64,000 bases of DNA from Streptomyces sp. TLI_053 (GTDB taxonomy: Bacteria > Actinomycetota > Actinomycetes > Streptomycetales > Streptomycetaceae): assembly GCF_900105395.1 (NCBI RefSeq), contig NZ_LT629775.1:9079501-9143500 (forward strand), in the 5' to 3' direction. Below are positions 55,249-63,561 of this stretch, piece after piece. The notes under the pieces are model-generated. The model had not been told where the DNA came from. It ran no database searches and saw only the letters and a program-made list of their open reading frames with translations. Positions within the stretch are counted from its first letter, which is position 1, and every line of letters starts with the position of its first letter. The position numbers and the translations under genes were made by a program.

Positions 55249-55911
55249 ATGGCTGAGTCCGTCGTCAGCGGGCTGGTGCGGGACTGGATCGCGGGCTGGG
55301 TGGTCTCACGGGGAGCGGCCGATCCGGTGGACGAGCCCTGGGGCTGGACGATCGACGTCGGCCAGTCGGCGCAGGTGGCCCGCCACGTCCTTCCCGAGCC
55401 GACGGAACCCGACGTCCGCAAGCTGGTGGCGGCCACCACCGCGCCCGGCACCTGGCTGAAGGTGTTCGCCGACGACGACACCGTCCGGCCCTGGATCGCG
55501 CCGGGCTGGCGCTTCGACGTCCCCGGCTATCTGATGACCGTGCCGCTCGCCGCCGGACGTCCGGTCGTCCCGGCCGGGTACACCCTCACCACCTGGGAGC
55601 GCGGCGGCGTGGTCCGGGTCCTGGTCCGCACCGAGGACGGCCACTTCGCCGCGCGCGGCCAGCTCGGGCTCGCCGGGTCCGCCGCCGTGGCCGACCAGAT
55701 CGAGACCGCGCCCACGCACCGCCGCCGGGGCCTCGGCTCCGTGGTGATGCGGGCGCTGGAGGATGCCGGGCACCGCAGCGGCGCCGAGACCGGGCTCCTC
55801 GTCGGCACTCCCGACGGGAAGGCGCTCTACAGCGCCCTCGGCTGGACGCTCCGCGCCCCCATGGCGAGCCTCTACTACGCCCCGGAGCCGGAGGAGTCCG
55901 CAGGGGCGTGA
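55249..55911 (+). CDS. GNAT family acetyltransferase
   Basis: 220 residues. The GNAT acetyl-CoA loop is IETAPTHRRRGLGSVVMRAL, in the C-terminal half, followed by TGLLVGTPDGKALYSALGW, typical for the last strands. The N-terminal about 110 residues (GTWLKVFADDDTVRPWIAPG) belong to the extended bacterial subgroup. Substrate unknown. ATG start after GAGG. Confidence 0.88.
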   Translation: MAESVVSGLVRDWIAGWVVSRGAADPVDEPWGWTIDVGQSAQVARHVLPEPTEPDVRKLVAATTAPGTWLKVFADDDTVRPWIAPGWRFDVPGYLMTVPLAAGRPVVPAGYTLTTWERGGVVRVLVRTEDGHFAARGQLGLAGSAAVADQIETAPTHRRRGLGSVVMRALEDAGHRSGAETGLLVGTPDGKALYSALGWTLRAPMASLYYAPEPEESAGA

Positions 55912-55965
55912 CCCACCGGCCGTGGATCCGGCCTCCGCTCCCGGGGCGGCCGGCCCCGGCGCACG

Positions 55966-56009
55966 ACCGCCGCCCGGCCCCGGACGGGTGTCCGGGGCCG
56001 GGCGGCGGT
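55966..56009. terminator. Perfect 20-bp terminator stem
   Basis: ACCGCCGCCCGGCCCCGGAC with exact complement around GGGT, between the convergent GNAT and bL37 genes. Confidence 0.8.
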
Positions 56010-56043
56010 TCGGGGCGGTTCCGGCACCGTCCTCAGTGCCGGT

Positions 56044-56118
56044 TCAGCACTGCGGCCGCTTGCCGTGGTTGGCACCCTTGCGACGGGCCTTCTTCTTGCG
56101 GCGACGCTTCGACGACAT
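56044..56118 (-). CDS. Ribosomal protein bL37 (24-residue mini-protein)
   Basis: 24 residues: Arg/Lys-rich N-terminus (SSKRRRKKKARRKG) and the ending ANHGKRPQC. This matches the pattern of mycobacterial bL37 (ending NHGKRP), found in ribosome structures of actinobacteria at the large subunit. The start ATG follows AAGGAGGCCC, an ideal site. Such short genes are usually missed in annotation. The terminator at 55966-56009 ends its transcript. Confidence 0.75.
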   Translation of the reverse strand: MSSKRRRKKKARRKGANHGKRPQC

Positions 56119-56250
56119 CGGGCCTCCTTGGTGGGTTGGCCCCCCGTCCAAGGTCTCACACGGAGGGCCCGCCGTGGCACCGCCGGTTGCTCCGATCGAG
56201 GGCGCGGCGGGCCGCTCGGCCCGGGCTCCGGGGCTGTGGACGGTCACGGG

Positions 56251-57651
56251 TCAGACCGCCTGCCAGAGCGCCGGGGTGTTCGGCGGCTCCCATCCGGCCT
56301 GGGCCTGGTGGCCCTGGAGGCAGCGGTAGGAGGCGCTGCCGTAGGTGACGGTGGCGCCGGCCTGGTAGACGGTGCCCGCGGCCCAGGTGCCGCCCGGGTT
56401 GCCGGGACCCGGGCCGGGACCGGGACCCGGACCGGGGCCCTGGCCGTCGGTCTTCAGCGTCAGCCCGTAGCCCTGCAGGATCGGGTTGACCGGCTGGAAG
56501 TACGTGGTGCCGCCCTGGGAGCAGTTCCCGGTGCCGCCCGAGGTCACGCCCTGTGCCTGCGTGCCCGAGATGAAGGAGCCGCCCGAGTCGCCCGGCTCCG
56601 CGCACACATTGGTCCGGGTGACGCCCGAGACGGTGCCCTCGGCGTAGGTGACGCTGGTGTTGTGCTGCTGGATCGTGCCGCAGTGCCAGCCGGTGGTGGA
56701 ACCGGACCGGCACACCGAGGCCCCGACCTGCTGCAGCACCGAGCCGGTCACCGCACCGGACGCGCTGTTCACGTACGGGGTCGCGGTCCAGCTGCTGTTG
56801 GTGGCCACCCAGGACATGTCGTTGCCCGGGAAGACCGAGGCCTGGAAGCTGCCCTGGGCGGCCCGGTTGGCGCCGGTCGTGCTGGACCCGGCCCGGCCGC
56901 AGTGGCCCGCGCTGACGAAGCCCTGGGTGGTCCCCCTGGTGATCGGGAAGCCGATCGAGCAGCGGCTGCTGTTGTCGATGTAGTAGGCGTCGCCGCCGCG
57001 GAGGTCGTAGAGCGGACGCGGGGCCTCGGCCACCGTTTCCACCCGCACCGCCGCCCGGTCCACCCCGGCCCCGGCGACCAGGCGTTCGGCGGCGGCCGGG
57101 TCGGTGGCCTGCACCACGACGGTGTTGGCGGCCACGTCGACGTAGCGCACGGGCGCGGCGAGCGCGTCCGCCCGGCCGGCGGGGCCGCGTCCGGCCGCAC
57201 GGTCGAGCGCGGCCAGCGCTCCGTCCAGGGCGGCGAGCGGGCGGTCCACGAGCACCGGCCGGGCACCCGCCGCGCGGATCACGGCGAGGTCGGCGGAGCG
57301 GGTGGTGGCGACGGCCGGAGCGGCGTCCGGGCCCTCCAGCCAGGAGCCGGCCCAGCCGGCGCCGAGCGACTGGGCGAGCGCGCCGGCCAGGGCACCCGCC
57401 CTGGCCTCGGCGGAGATCCTGGCCCGGGCCTGGGCGGAGGTCAGGCCGAGGTCGCGCCGCAGCGCCTCGACCAGCTCGGGCGCGGCGGCGGCGACACCGA
57501 GGGTGTCCGGCGCGGCCGAGGCGGCGGCCCGGGCGGCCGCGGCGGGTCCGGGCGTGGGGGAGGCGGCACCTGCGGTGCCCTGGAGGGCGGTCAGACCCAG
57601 GGCGGCGGTGGCCAGGACGGCACACGCGGCCCTGGCGGGTCGTCGGAGCAT
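56251..57651 (-). CDS. Streptogrisin-type (S1E) serine protease with chitin-binding-like C-terminal module
   Basis: 466 residues. Signal peptide (AACAVLATAALGLTALQGTA), an alpha-lytic-type prodomain (LRRDLGLTSAQARARISAEA) and the protease domain: GGDAYYIDNSSRCSIGF, catalytic His in FVSAGHCGRAG, Asp in SVFPGNDMSWV, Ser in CAEPGDSGGSFISG. A Gly/Pro linker (PGPGPGPGPG) leads to a carbohydrate-binding module 5/12-type domain (TWAAGTVYQAGATVTYGSAS, CLQGHQAQAGWEPPNTPALW). This is the SgpC architecture, secreted and self-processing. The ATG follows CAGGAG. Confidence 0.93.
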   Translation of the reverse strand: MLRRPARAACAVLATAALGLTALQGTAGAASPTPGPAAAARAAASAAPDTLGVAAAAPELVEALRRDLGLTSAQARARISAEARAGALAGALAQSLGAGWAGSWLEGPDAAPAVATTRSADLAVIRAAGARPVLVDRPLAALDGALAALDRAAGRGPAGRADALAAPVRYVDVAANTVVVQATDPAAAERLVAGAGVDRAAVRVETVAEAPRPLYDLRGGDAYYIDNSSRCSIGFPITRGTTQGFVSAGHCGRAGSSTTGANRAAQGSFQASVFPGNDMSWVATNSSWTATPYVNSASGAVTGSVLQQVGASVCRSGSTTGWHCGTIQQHNTSVTYAEGTVSGVTRTNVCAEPGDSGGSFISGTQAQGVTSGGTGNCSQGGTTYFQPVNPILQGYGLTLKTDGQGPGPGPGPGPGPGNPGGTWAAGTVYQAGATVTYGSASYRCLQGHQAQAGWEPPNTPALWQAV

Positions 57652-58020
57652 GGGGGTCTCCTGCGGTCACGGTGTGGGGGATTGCCGGAAACCGTAGGAG
57701 CCCCGTCCGCCGGCGGGGGAGATGTCACCCGGGGGTACCGTCCGGAGCTATCACCGCGCGGCTCGGGTGGTCCGGGGGCGCTCGGGCGCGTGGTACAGAA
57801 GACCTTTCCGTGGACCATTTCGTCAAGACGGTCCGACGGTGCGTCAGGACGGCCGCACCGTCGGGCAGGACGCTCCCGCTCCCCGCCGGGAGGAGCCCAC
57901 CGTTCGTCAGGACGGCCGCGCCGGGGGAGCGGCGGCGCGCGGGACCGTCCCGGCGGCCCCCGGCGGTGCCCGGCGGTGCCCGGCGGTGCCCCGGTGACCG
58001 GCCCCGTCCGCGGAATCGGC
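57652..58020. other. Intergenic region with 10-bp repeats
   Basis: CGGCGGTGCC repeated three times at 57961-57990. The first about 140 bp are probably the protease promoter. No gene supported. Confidence 0.4.
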
Positions 58021-58629
58021 TCAGCGCTGCTCGACCAGCCCCAGCAGCCAGAAGTTGGCGTACTGCCCGGCGGCCGTGGCGGTCGGGTCGGCGGGGCGGC
58101 CGTTCCGGCCCAGCCGGACCCGCACCTCGTCCAGCGACACCGAGGCGCCGCACGAGTAACCGAGGGGTGCGTAGGTCTCGTCGGGTCCGCAGAGCACGGA
58201 CACCACCCGACGCGCGGCCGGGAAACGCAGCACGATCTGCTGGTGGTCGGCGTACGCGACCTCCAGGTTCAACGCCAGGTGCGCCCCGCCGACCAGGTAC
58301 CAGCCGCTGCCGGGCCGGTCCTGCCGCAGGACCCCGGCCAGTGTCCGCAGGCGGCCCGTACCGAACCCGCCGGGCCGGGGGAACCCGCCGGGACCGCCCT
58401 GGCCGGGCGGCCCGCCGACGGCTCCGTAGCCGCCGAAGTCGTCGGAGGCCCCGAACGCGTCGAAGCCGCCGAACAGGCCGGAGTCCCCGAGCAGGCCGGA
58501 GCCCCCGGCCGCTGCCGGTTCGTCACCGGCCGCCGGGCCGCCCGGGCGCGGTGGTGTCCCGGGCCCGACGGCTGCCGTAGCGAGCACCGCGACGGCCGCC
58601 ACCGCCGCCGCCACCCTCAGTCGCCGCAC
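58021..58629 (-). CDS. Exported hypothetical protein
   Basis: 202 residues. GTG start (RRLRVAAAVAAVAVLATAAV) with GGAGAGG upstream, giving a signal peptide or anchor. A long Gly/Phe/Asp-rich stretch (GLFGGFDAFGASDDFGGYG) is followed by a beta-rich domain: GWYLVGGAHLALNLEVAYAD, VSVLCGPDETYAPLGYSCGA with a Cys pair, and ANFWLLGLVEQ. No known family. Confidence 0.6.
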   Translation of the reverse strand: MRRLRVAAAVAAVAVLATAAVGPGTPPRPGGPAAGDEPAAAGGSGLLGDSGLFGGFDAFGASDDFGGYGAVGGPPGQGGPGGFPRPGGFGTGRLRTLAGVLRQDRPGSGWYLVGGAHLALNLEVAYADHQQIVLRFPAARRVVSVLCGPDETYAPLGYSCGASVSLDEVRVRLGRNGRPADPTATAAGQYANFWLLGLVEQR

Positions 58630-58869
58630 CGTCCCGCCTCTCCGTCGCGGCCGACGCCCGCCCGCACCACCGACGGACCATCCGACCACGCACCACCCCC
58701 GGCCCGGCCGCCCGCCGTGCCGCCCCGCGGCCACGACCACCCGCCCGGGCGACACCGGCCGCCGGCGCGCCCGCGCGGCCCGGCCGCGTGGTACGGCGGA
58801 CGCCGTCGGGGCCGGGGGCCGGCCCGGACGGCCGGTCAGCGGCCCGCCCCGGTCAGCGGTCCGGGCCGC

Positions 58870-59340
58870 TCACCAGGTGTCCCCGGCCTGCGACCAGCGG
58901 GCCCGGGCCTCGTGCTCCGCGTCCAGGTGGCCGTCCAGTCGCCAGCGTGCCACGTCGTAGTCGGGCAGGTGGCTCCAGGCCTCGGCGGCCGTCAGCAGGT
59001 ACCGCCAGAGCCGGCTGAGCCGAGCCATGAGCTCCTCGAACTCCTCGTCGAAGGCCGCGACGTCCCGGTCCCCACCGCTCTCCCCGGCGGGCCCGGAGGC
59101 GTGGCCGGCCGCCTCCGCCGCGTGCCCGGCGAGCGTGCCGAGCACCTCCCGCGCGCTCCCGGTCAGGGCGGTGACCGTCTGGGTCAGGGCCGCTCCGACC
59201 AGCTCCTCCTCGCCCCGCGGCCCCGGGGCCGCGTCCCGCAGCAGCACGACCCGCCGCTCGATGAACCCGGCCAGCCCGTCGATGTCCTCCACGGTGATGT
59301 CCGCGGTGTACCGCAGCGCCGGTCGCCGAATGTCCGTCAT
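58870..59340 (-). CDS. Hypothetical protein
   Basis: 156 residues, ATG start (TDIRRPALRYTADITVEDID). A first helical region (GLAGFIERRVVLLRDAA) and a second (FDEEFEELMARLSRLWRYLL then TAAEAWSHLPDYDVARWRL), giving an amphipathic four-helix-like protein with conserved Trp residues. Unknown family. A GTTTGCCGCCCCC element upstream (about 59444-59457) recalls the SigB-type -35 regions of this island, but no clear -10 is present. Confidence 0.55.
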   Translation of the reverse strand: MTDIRRPALRYTADITVEDIDGLAGFIERRVVLLRDAAPGPRGEEELVGAALTQTVTALTGSAREVLGTLAGHAAEAAGHASGPAGESGGDRDVAAFDEEFEELMARLSRLWRYLLTAAEAWSHLPDYDVARWRLDGHLDAEHEARARWSQAGDTW

Positions 59341-59518
59341 CCCGGTTTCCCCTCCGTCGACTTCCTCGAAATCCCTTCGAGGGCCGGGCCGGCACCCCCG
59401 CCACCGCGTCCGGTCCGCACCCCCGAACCTCGGATATGGCACCGGCACCGGGGGCGGCAAACCCGGCGCACGGGAGCATTCCGGTGGCGCGGACCGGGCG
59501 GGCAACCGGCACGCGGGG

Positions 59519-59572
59519 ACGGGGGCGAGGACGGGGGCGAGGACGGGGGCGAGGGCGGGGGCGGGGGCGGGC
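59519..59572. repeat. G-rich tandem repeat (ACGGGGGCGAGG units)
   Basis: Three 12-bp copies of ACGGGGGCGAGG followed by GGGGGC runs. With four or more runs of five G it could form a G-quadruplex on the plus strand. It lies just downstream of the RibD/DHFR-like gene stop. Confidence 0.7.
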
Positions 59573-59601
59573 CGAGGCGGGCGGGACCGGGCGGAAGACC
59601 G

Positions 59602-60246
59602 TCAGGGCCGGGTGAAGGTGAGGTGGGTGACCCGGCTCGGGCTGGTGACGGACTCGATCCGGAAGCGCTTCTCCAGCCCTTCCAGCCCGTCCCACAGCCG
59701 CTCGCCCCGGCCGAGCAGTACAGGCACCACGACCACGTGCAGATGGTCGACCAGGTCGGCGGCGAGGAAGGCGCGGACGGTGCTCGGGCCGCCGCCGATC
59801 CGGACGTCCAGGCCGCCGGCGGCCTCCCGGGCGAGGGCGAGGACCTCGTGCGGGGTGCCGTCGACGAAGTGGAAGGTGGTGCCGCCCGCCATCTCCACGG
59901 TGGGCCTGGGGTAGTGGGTGAGGACGAAGACCGGGGTGCGGAACACCGGGTGCGGGCCCCACCAGCCGTTCCAGTCGTGGTCCTGCCACGGGCCGCGCTG
60001 CGGACCGAACTTGTTGCGCCCCATGATCTCCGCGCCGATCCCGTCGCCCCAGGCCCGGGCCATGGCATCGTCCACGCCGGTCTCCCCGCCCTCGCCGCCC
60101 TGCATGGCCCGGAAGGTGTGGGTGTGGAAGAACCAGCTGTGCAGCCGGTCGCCGGCGTGGCCGAACGGTGCCTCCAGGCTCTGTCCCTCGCCCGTGCCGT
60201 AGCCGTCGAGCGAGACCGAGAAGTTGTGGACGCGGACCAGGGACAC
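59602..60246 (-). CDS. RibD-C/dihydrofolate reductase-like protein
   Basis: 214 residues, GTG start (SLVRVHNFSVSLDGYGTGEG), preceded by CGGAAGGTG. RibD C-terminal/DHFR fold: NFSVSLDGYGTGEGQSLEAP, IMGRNKFGPQRGPW, PVFVLTHYPRPTVEMAGGTT then DVRIGGGPSTVRAFLAADLV and HLHVVVVPVLLGRGERLWDG. Substrate unknown; the group is often annotated as dihydrofolate reductase family. Single gene. Confidence 0.9.
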   Translation of the reverse strand: MSLVRVHNFSVSLDGYGTGEGQSLEAPFGHAGDRLHSWFFHTHTFRAMQGGEGGETGVDDAMARAWGDGIGAEIMGRNKFGPQRGPWQDHDWNGWWGPHPVFRTPVFVLTHYPRPTVEMAGGTTFHFVDGTPHEVLALAREAAGGLDVRIGGGPSTVRAFLAADLVDHLHVVVVPVLLGRGERLWDGLEGLEKRFRIESVTSPSRVTHLTFTRP

Positions 60247-60350
60247 GGGGCACCTTCCGACGGGCGGGGTTCGGCGCGGCGGAGGGGCCGCGTCCGGCTC
60301 GCGCCGACTTTAGTGCGGGCCCGTCCGGTTCGGCCGGGGACGCGCCGCCC

Positions 60351-60418
60351 GGCCGGTCAGCACCGCCCCGGCCGGTCAGCACCGCCCCGGCCGGTCAGCA
60401 CCGCCCCGGCCGGTCAGC
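60351..60418. repeat. 19-bp tandem repeat, three copies and a part
   Basis: Unit GGCCGGTCAGCACCGCCCC. It lies between the RibD/DHFR-like gene start and the end of the P450 gene; copies are identical. Confidence 0.85.
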
Positions 60419-60470
60419 GTCGGCCTTGCCGGCCACGGTCCGTCAGTGCCTGTCCGTCAGCGCCGACCCG

Positions 60471-62138
60471 TCAGCGCCGGAACCACCCGGCGAGCCTGGC
60501 CCACCAGCCGCGCCGGGGCCCGGGGACGAGTGCGGGCGAGGGCCCGACCGGCGTCGGTCCGGCGAACGGCGTCGGCGCGGCGAACGGCGGGCCGGAGCGA
60601 GTCGGGCCGGAGGATCCCGGAGCCGCGGCACCCGGAGCCGCGGCACCCGGAGCCGCGGCGGGCGCGGCGGCCGGGGGAGCGGCGGCCTCGGCGGGCTGCC
60701 GCTCGCGCGGGGTGAACTCCACCGGCAGCGCGACCAGATGGCGCGAGATCCAGGCCGAGGTCCAGGTCAGTTCCTCCTCCGGTACGGCGAGCCGGAGGTC
60801 GGGCAGCAGGGTGAGCAGGCAGTCGATCCCGGTCTCCGCGATCGCCCGCCCGATGTCCTGGCCCGGACACTCGTGCGGTCCGCTGCCGAAGGACAGGTGG
60901 GACCGGTTGCCGTGCAGCGGCTTCGCCAGGTCGGGCCGGACGACCGGGTCGACGTTCCCGGCGGCGAGGCCGAGCAGCAGCATGTCCCCGGCCCGGATCC
61001 GCTGCCCGCCGAGCAGGGTGTCCCCGGTGGCCCAGCGGCCGGCGACCAGCGACATCGGCGGGGCGTCCCAGAGGACCTGGTCGAGCGCGTCCGGCACGGT
61101 CATGTGGCCGCCCGACAGGTGGGCCCGGAACCGCTCGTCGGTGAGGATCATCTTCAGGGTGTCGGCGATCAGGTTGACGGTCGTCTCGTTCGCGGCGAGC
61201 AGCACGACCCGCAGGTGCTCCAGCACCTCGTCGTCCGTCAGGCCGGCCCCGTGCTGCATCAGCCGGGTGCAGAGGTCGGCGCCGGGGTCGGTCCGCTTGC
61301 GCTCGACCAGCCGGCGCAGGGCCGCGACCACGTGGTCGTTGCTGGCGATGGCGGTCTCGGTGCCCTTCATGAGGTCCCGGGCCGCGTCGACCAGGCGCGG
61401 GCCGTACTCCTCGGGCATGCCGACCAGCTGTGTCATCACCAGCATCGGCAGGTGCTCGGCGAAGCGGCTCACCAGTTCGGCCCGCCCGGCCGACCCGAAC
61501 TCCTCGACCAGTTCGGCGGTGTACCGGGTGACGAAGCGCCGGACGCCGCGCCGGTCGGTGCCGTTCAGGCCGTCGGTGACGGCGCCGCGCAGCCGCCGGT
61601 GCTCGGCGCCGTCGGCGAAGACGCAGAGCGGCTGCCAGGCGATGACCGGCATCAGCGGCGAGTCGGCCCCGACGCGCCCCTCCTGGAACGCCCGCCAGCG
61701 GCGCGAGTCCCGGGAGAAGCGGGAGGGCGTGCGCATCACGGTGAGGTTGGCGGAGTGGCCGAGGACCAGCCAGGCCGGCAGGTCGCCGTGCAGCAGGACG
61801 GGCGCGACCTCCCCGTACTCGGCGCGCAGCTTCTCGTACAGGCCGGAGGGGTCGGCCTCGGCCTCGGGCCCGTAGAGGCGGCGGAGTTCGGCGACGGGCA
61901 GCTCGTCGAGGGCGGGCCGGTCGCTCCCCGGCTCGGTGCTTCCCGGTTCGGCACTCGCGGATCCGGCACTCGCGGATCCGGCACTCGCGGATCCGGTGCT
62001 CGCCGATCGGGCGGGGCTCGGGATGCCGGTCCCCCGGGCGTCCGCCCCCGGGGCGTCCGCCCCCGGGGCGTCGGCCCCGTGGGCGGGGCAGCCGGCCGGC
62101 GGGGCGAGGGGGGCGTCGTCGCGGAACGGGGTGGTCAC
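60471..62138 (-). CDS. cvnE: Conservon cytochrome P450 (CvnE-type)
   Basis: 555 residues. P450 features: I-helix AANETTVNLIADTLKMIL (acid-alcohol region replaced by ANET), ERR-like segment, and the heme-binding FGSGPHECPGQDIG with the ligand Cys at about 424. The first about 75 residues and the last about 65 are low-complexity Ala/Ser/Gly/Pro repeats (SASTGSASAGSASAGSASAE, AAPGAAAPGAAAPG), so the enzyme is about 100 residues longer than usual. It is the last gene of the conservon cvnABCDE. The substrate of these P450s is unknown. The DNA has 15-18-bp repeats in both extensions. Confidence 0.9.
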   Translation of the reverse strand: MTTPFRDDAPLAPPAGCPAHGADAPGADAPGADARGTGIPSPARSASTGSASAGSASAGSASAEPGSTEPGSDRPALDELPVAELRRLYGPEAEADPSGLYEKLRAEYGEVAPVLLHGDLPAWLVLGHSANLTVMRTPSRFSRDSRRWRAFQEGRVGADSPLMPVIAWQPLCVFADGAEHRRLRGAVTDGLNGTDRRGVRRFVTRYTAELVEEFGSAGRAELVSRFAEHLPMLVMTQLVGMPEEYGPRLVDAARDLMKGTETAIASNDHVVAALRRLVERKRTDPGADLCTRLMQHGAGLTDDEVLEHLRVVLLAANETTVNLIADTLKMILTDERFRAHLSGGHMTVPDALDQVLWDAPPMSLVAGRWATGDTLLGGQRIRAGDMLLLGLAAGNVDPVVRPDLAKPLHGNRSHLSFGSGPHECPGQDIGRAIAETGIDCLLTLLPDLRLAVPEEELTWTSAWISRHLVALPVEFTPRERQPAEAAAPPAAAPAAAPGAAAPGAAAPGSSGPTRSGPPFAAPTPFAGPTPVGPSPALVPGPRRGWWARLAGWFRR

Positions 62139-62196
62139 GGTGTCTCCGGAGGTCGTCGTCGACGGGGGTGGGGGTGGGGCGGGGCCGGCGGTGCGC

Positions 62197-62817
62197 TCAC
62201 CGCGCGGCCCGCGACCCCGCCAGGTCGTAGAGGTAGTGCATGAGGGCGAGCAGCACGTCCCGGCCGGACTCGCGGACCCGGGCGTCGCAGGCGACGATCG
62301 GGACCTCGGGCGGCAGGTCCAGGGCGAGCCGCAGTTCCTCGTCCGGGTGGGCGGGCGCGCCGGGGAAGGCGTTGGCGGCGACCACGAACGGCACCCTGCG
62401 GTCCTCCAGCCGCCCGATCACGTCGAAGCTGACCTCCAGCCGACGGGTGTCGACCAGCACCACCGCGCCCAGGGCCCCCTCGAACAGGCCGTTCCACAGG
62501 AACCAGAACCGCTCCTGCCCGGGGGTGCCGAAGAGGTACAGCACCAGTTCGTCGCTGATGCTGATCCGGCCGAAGTCCATCGCGACCGTGGTCTCGGACT
62601 TCCGCTCGATCCCGGCCAGGTCGTCGACGTCGGCCCCGGCCTGGGTCATCGTCTCCTCGGTGGTCAGCGGGCGGATCTCGCTCACCGCGCCGACCAGGGT
62701 GGTCTTGCCGACGCCGAAGCCGCCGACGACGACCACCTTGACGGCCGCGGTGGCCGAGTCCGGCAGCAGGTCCTCGTCGGCCGGCCCGCGCACCGTGTCA
62801 GAGGCGCTGAAGTCCAT
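62197..62817 (-). CDS. cvnD: Conservon small GTPase CvnD
   Basis: 206 residues. Walker A GGFGVGKTTL, switch II-like DxxG equivalent in LYLFGTPGQERFWFLW, and the MglA/Ras-like fold. The NKxD motif is altered to AANAFPG, as in other conservon GTPases. It starts 20 bp inside the end of cvnC. It would act in a membrane-associated complex with CvnA-C. Confidence 0.93.
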   Translation of the reverse strand: MDFSASDTVRGPADEDLLPDSATAAVKVVVVGGFGVGKTTLVGAVSEIRPLTTEETMTQAGADVDDLAGIERKSETTVAMDFGRISISDELVLYLFGTPGQERFWFLWNGLFEGALGAVVLVDTRRLEVSFDVIGRLEDRRVPFVVAANAFPGAPAHPDEELRLALDLPPEVPIVACDARVRESGRDVLLALMHYLYDLAGSRAAR

Positions 62818-63157
62818 GCATCACCGCCTCCAACAGGGCACGGTCGGGGAGAAGCGCGGCCGGGACCGAGGCGCGCGCCTCGACCCGCTCCTCGGCCACG
62901 AGGTCGGCCAGCAGCACGGTGACCGCGCTGACCGGCAGCCGCAGGTAGGCGGAGATCTCGGCCACCGAGAGCGGCGATCCGCACAGGCGCAGGATCGCCG
63001 CGTGCTCGGGCGGCATCGAGGGGGTGGGCTCCGCACGGGAGACGATCAGGGTGACCAGGTCCAACGCGGCCCGTCCGGCCGGTTGGGAGTGGCCGCGCGT
63101 GATCACGTAGAAGCGTTCCGGGGCGTCCTCGCCCCAGTCCCGGCCGGCTGTGCTCAT
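62798..63157 (-). CDS. cvnC: Conservon DUF742 protein CvnC
   Basis: 119 residues. FYVITRGHSQPAGRAALDLV then TLIVSRAEPTPSMPPEHAAI, LCGSPLSVAEISAYLRLPVS and VTVLLADLVAEERVEARA show the winged-helix-like DUF742 domain. ATG start overlapping the cvnB stop (ATGA). Confidence 0.93.
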   Translation of the reverse strand: MSTAGRDWGEDAPERFYVITRGHSQPAGRAALDLVTLIVSRAEPTPSMPPEHAAILRLCGSPLSVAEISAYLRLPVSAVTVLLADLVAEERVEARASVPAALLPDRALLEAVMHGLQRL

Positions 63158-63561
63158 GCGACGGGCTCGCCCCTTCGGGGAGGCGTACTGAGGTGCTCGC
63201 CGATCCGCGCGACCAGGTCGCGCATCCGCTGGCCCATCAGCCCGGCGTCCACGCCCTCGTCGGCCAGGACCGCGAGGAAGGCCCGGGCGCCGGCCGCCAT
63301 CATGTAGAAGAAGCCGCCGCCCATCTCGATCACCACCAGCCGCATCCGGCCGTCCCCGTGCGGGAACTCGTGGCCCACGGCCGCCGCCAGACTCTGCAGA
63401 CCGGCGCAGGCGGCGGCGAGCCGGTCGGCGGTGTCGGTCTCGGTGCCGTGCTGGGCCATCCGCAGGCCGTCCGCGGAGAGCACGATGACGTTCCGGACGT
63501 GCGGAACCTCGTCCGCCAACTGCTTGAGCAGCCAGTCCATGTTGGTCCGTGGCTGAATCAC
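63154..63561 (-). CDS. cvnB: Conservon roadblock/LC7 protein CvnB
   Basis: 135 residues. GTG start. Roadblock/LC7 domain: LLKQLADEVPHVRNVIVLSA, DGLRMAQHGTETDTADRLAA, MRLVVIEMGGGFFYMMAAG. The MglB-like partner that regulates the CvnD GTPase. Overlaps the cvnA stop by four bases. Confidence 0.93.
   Translation of the reverse strand: MIQPRTNMDWLLKQLADEVPHVRNVIVLSADGLRMAQHGTETDTADRLAAACAGLQSLAAAVGHEFPHGDGRMRLVVIEMGGGFFYMMAAGARAFLAVLADEGVDAGLMGQRMRDLVARIGEHLSTPPRRGEPVA

Noticed and set aside
58021-58755. Longer form of the exported protein starting at 58755
   Set aside because: The extra 42 residues are Gly/Arg-rich and precede an evident signal sequence; the GTG at 58629 with GGAGAGG is better.
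56065-61875. 1936-codon open frame on the plus strand, looking like a giant protein
   Set aside because: It runs antisense through the protease, reductase and P450 genes, has no domain, and its composition is that of complementary GC3 positions.
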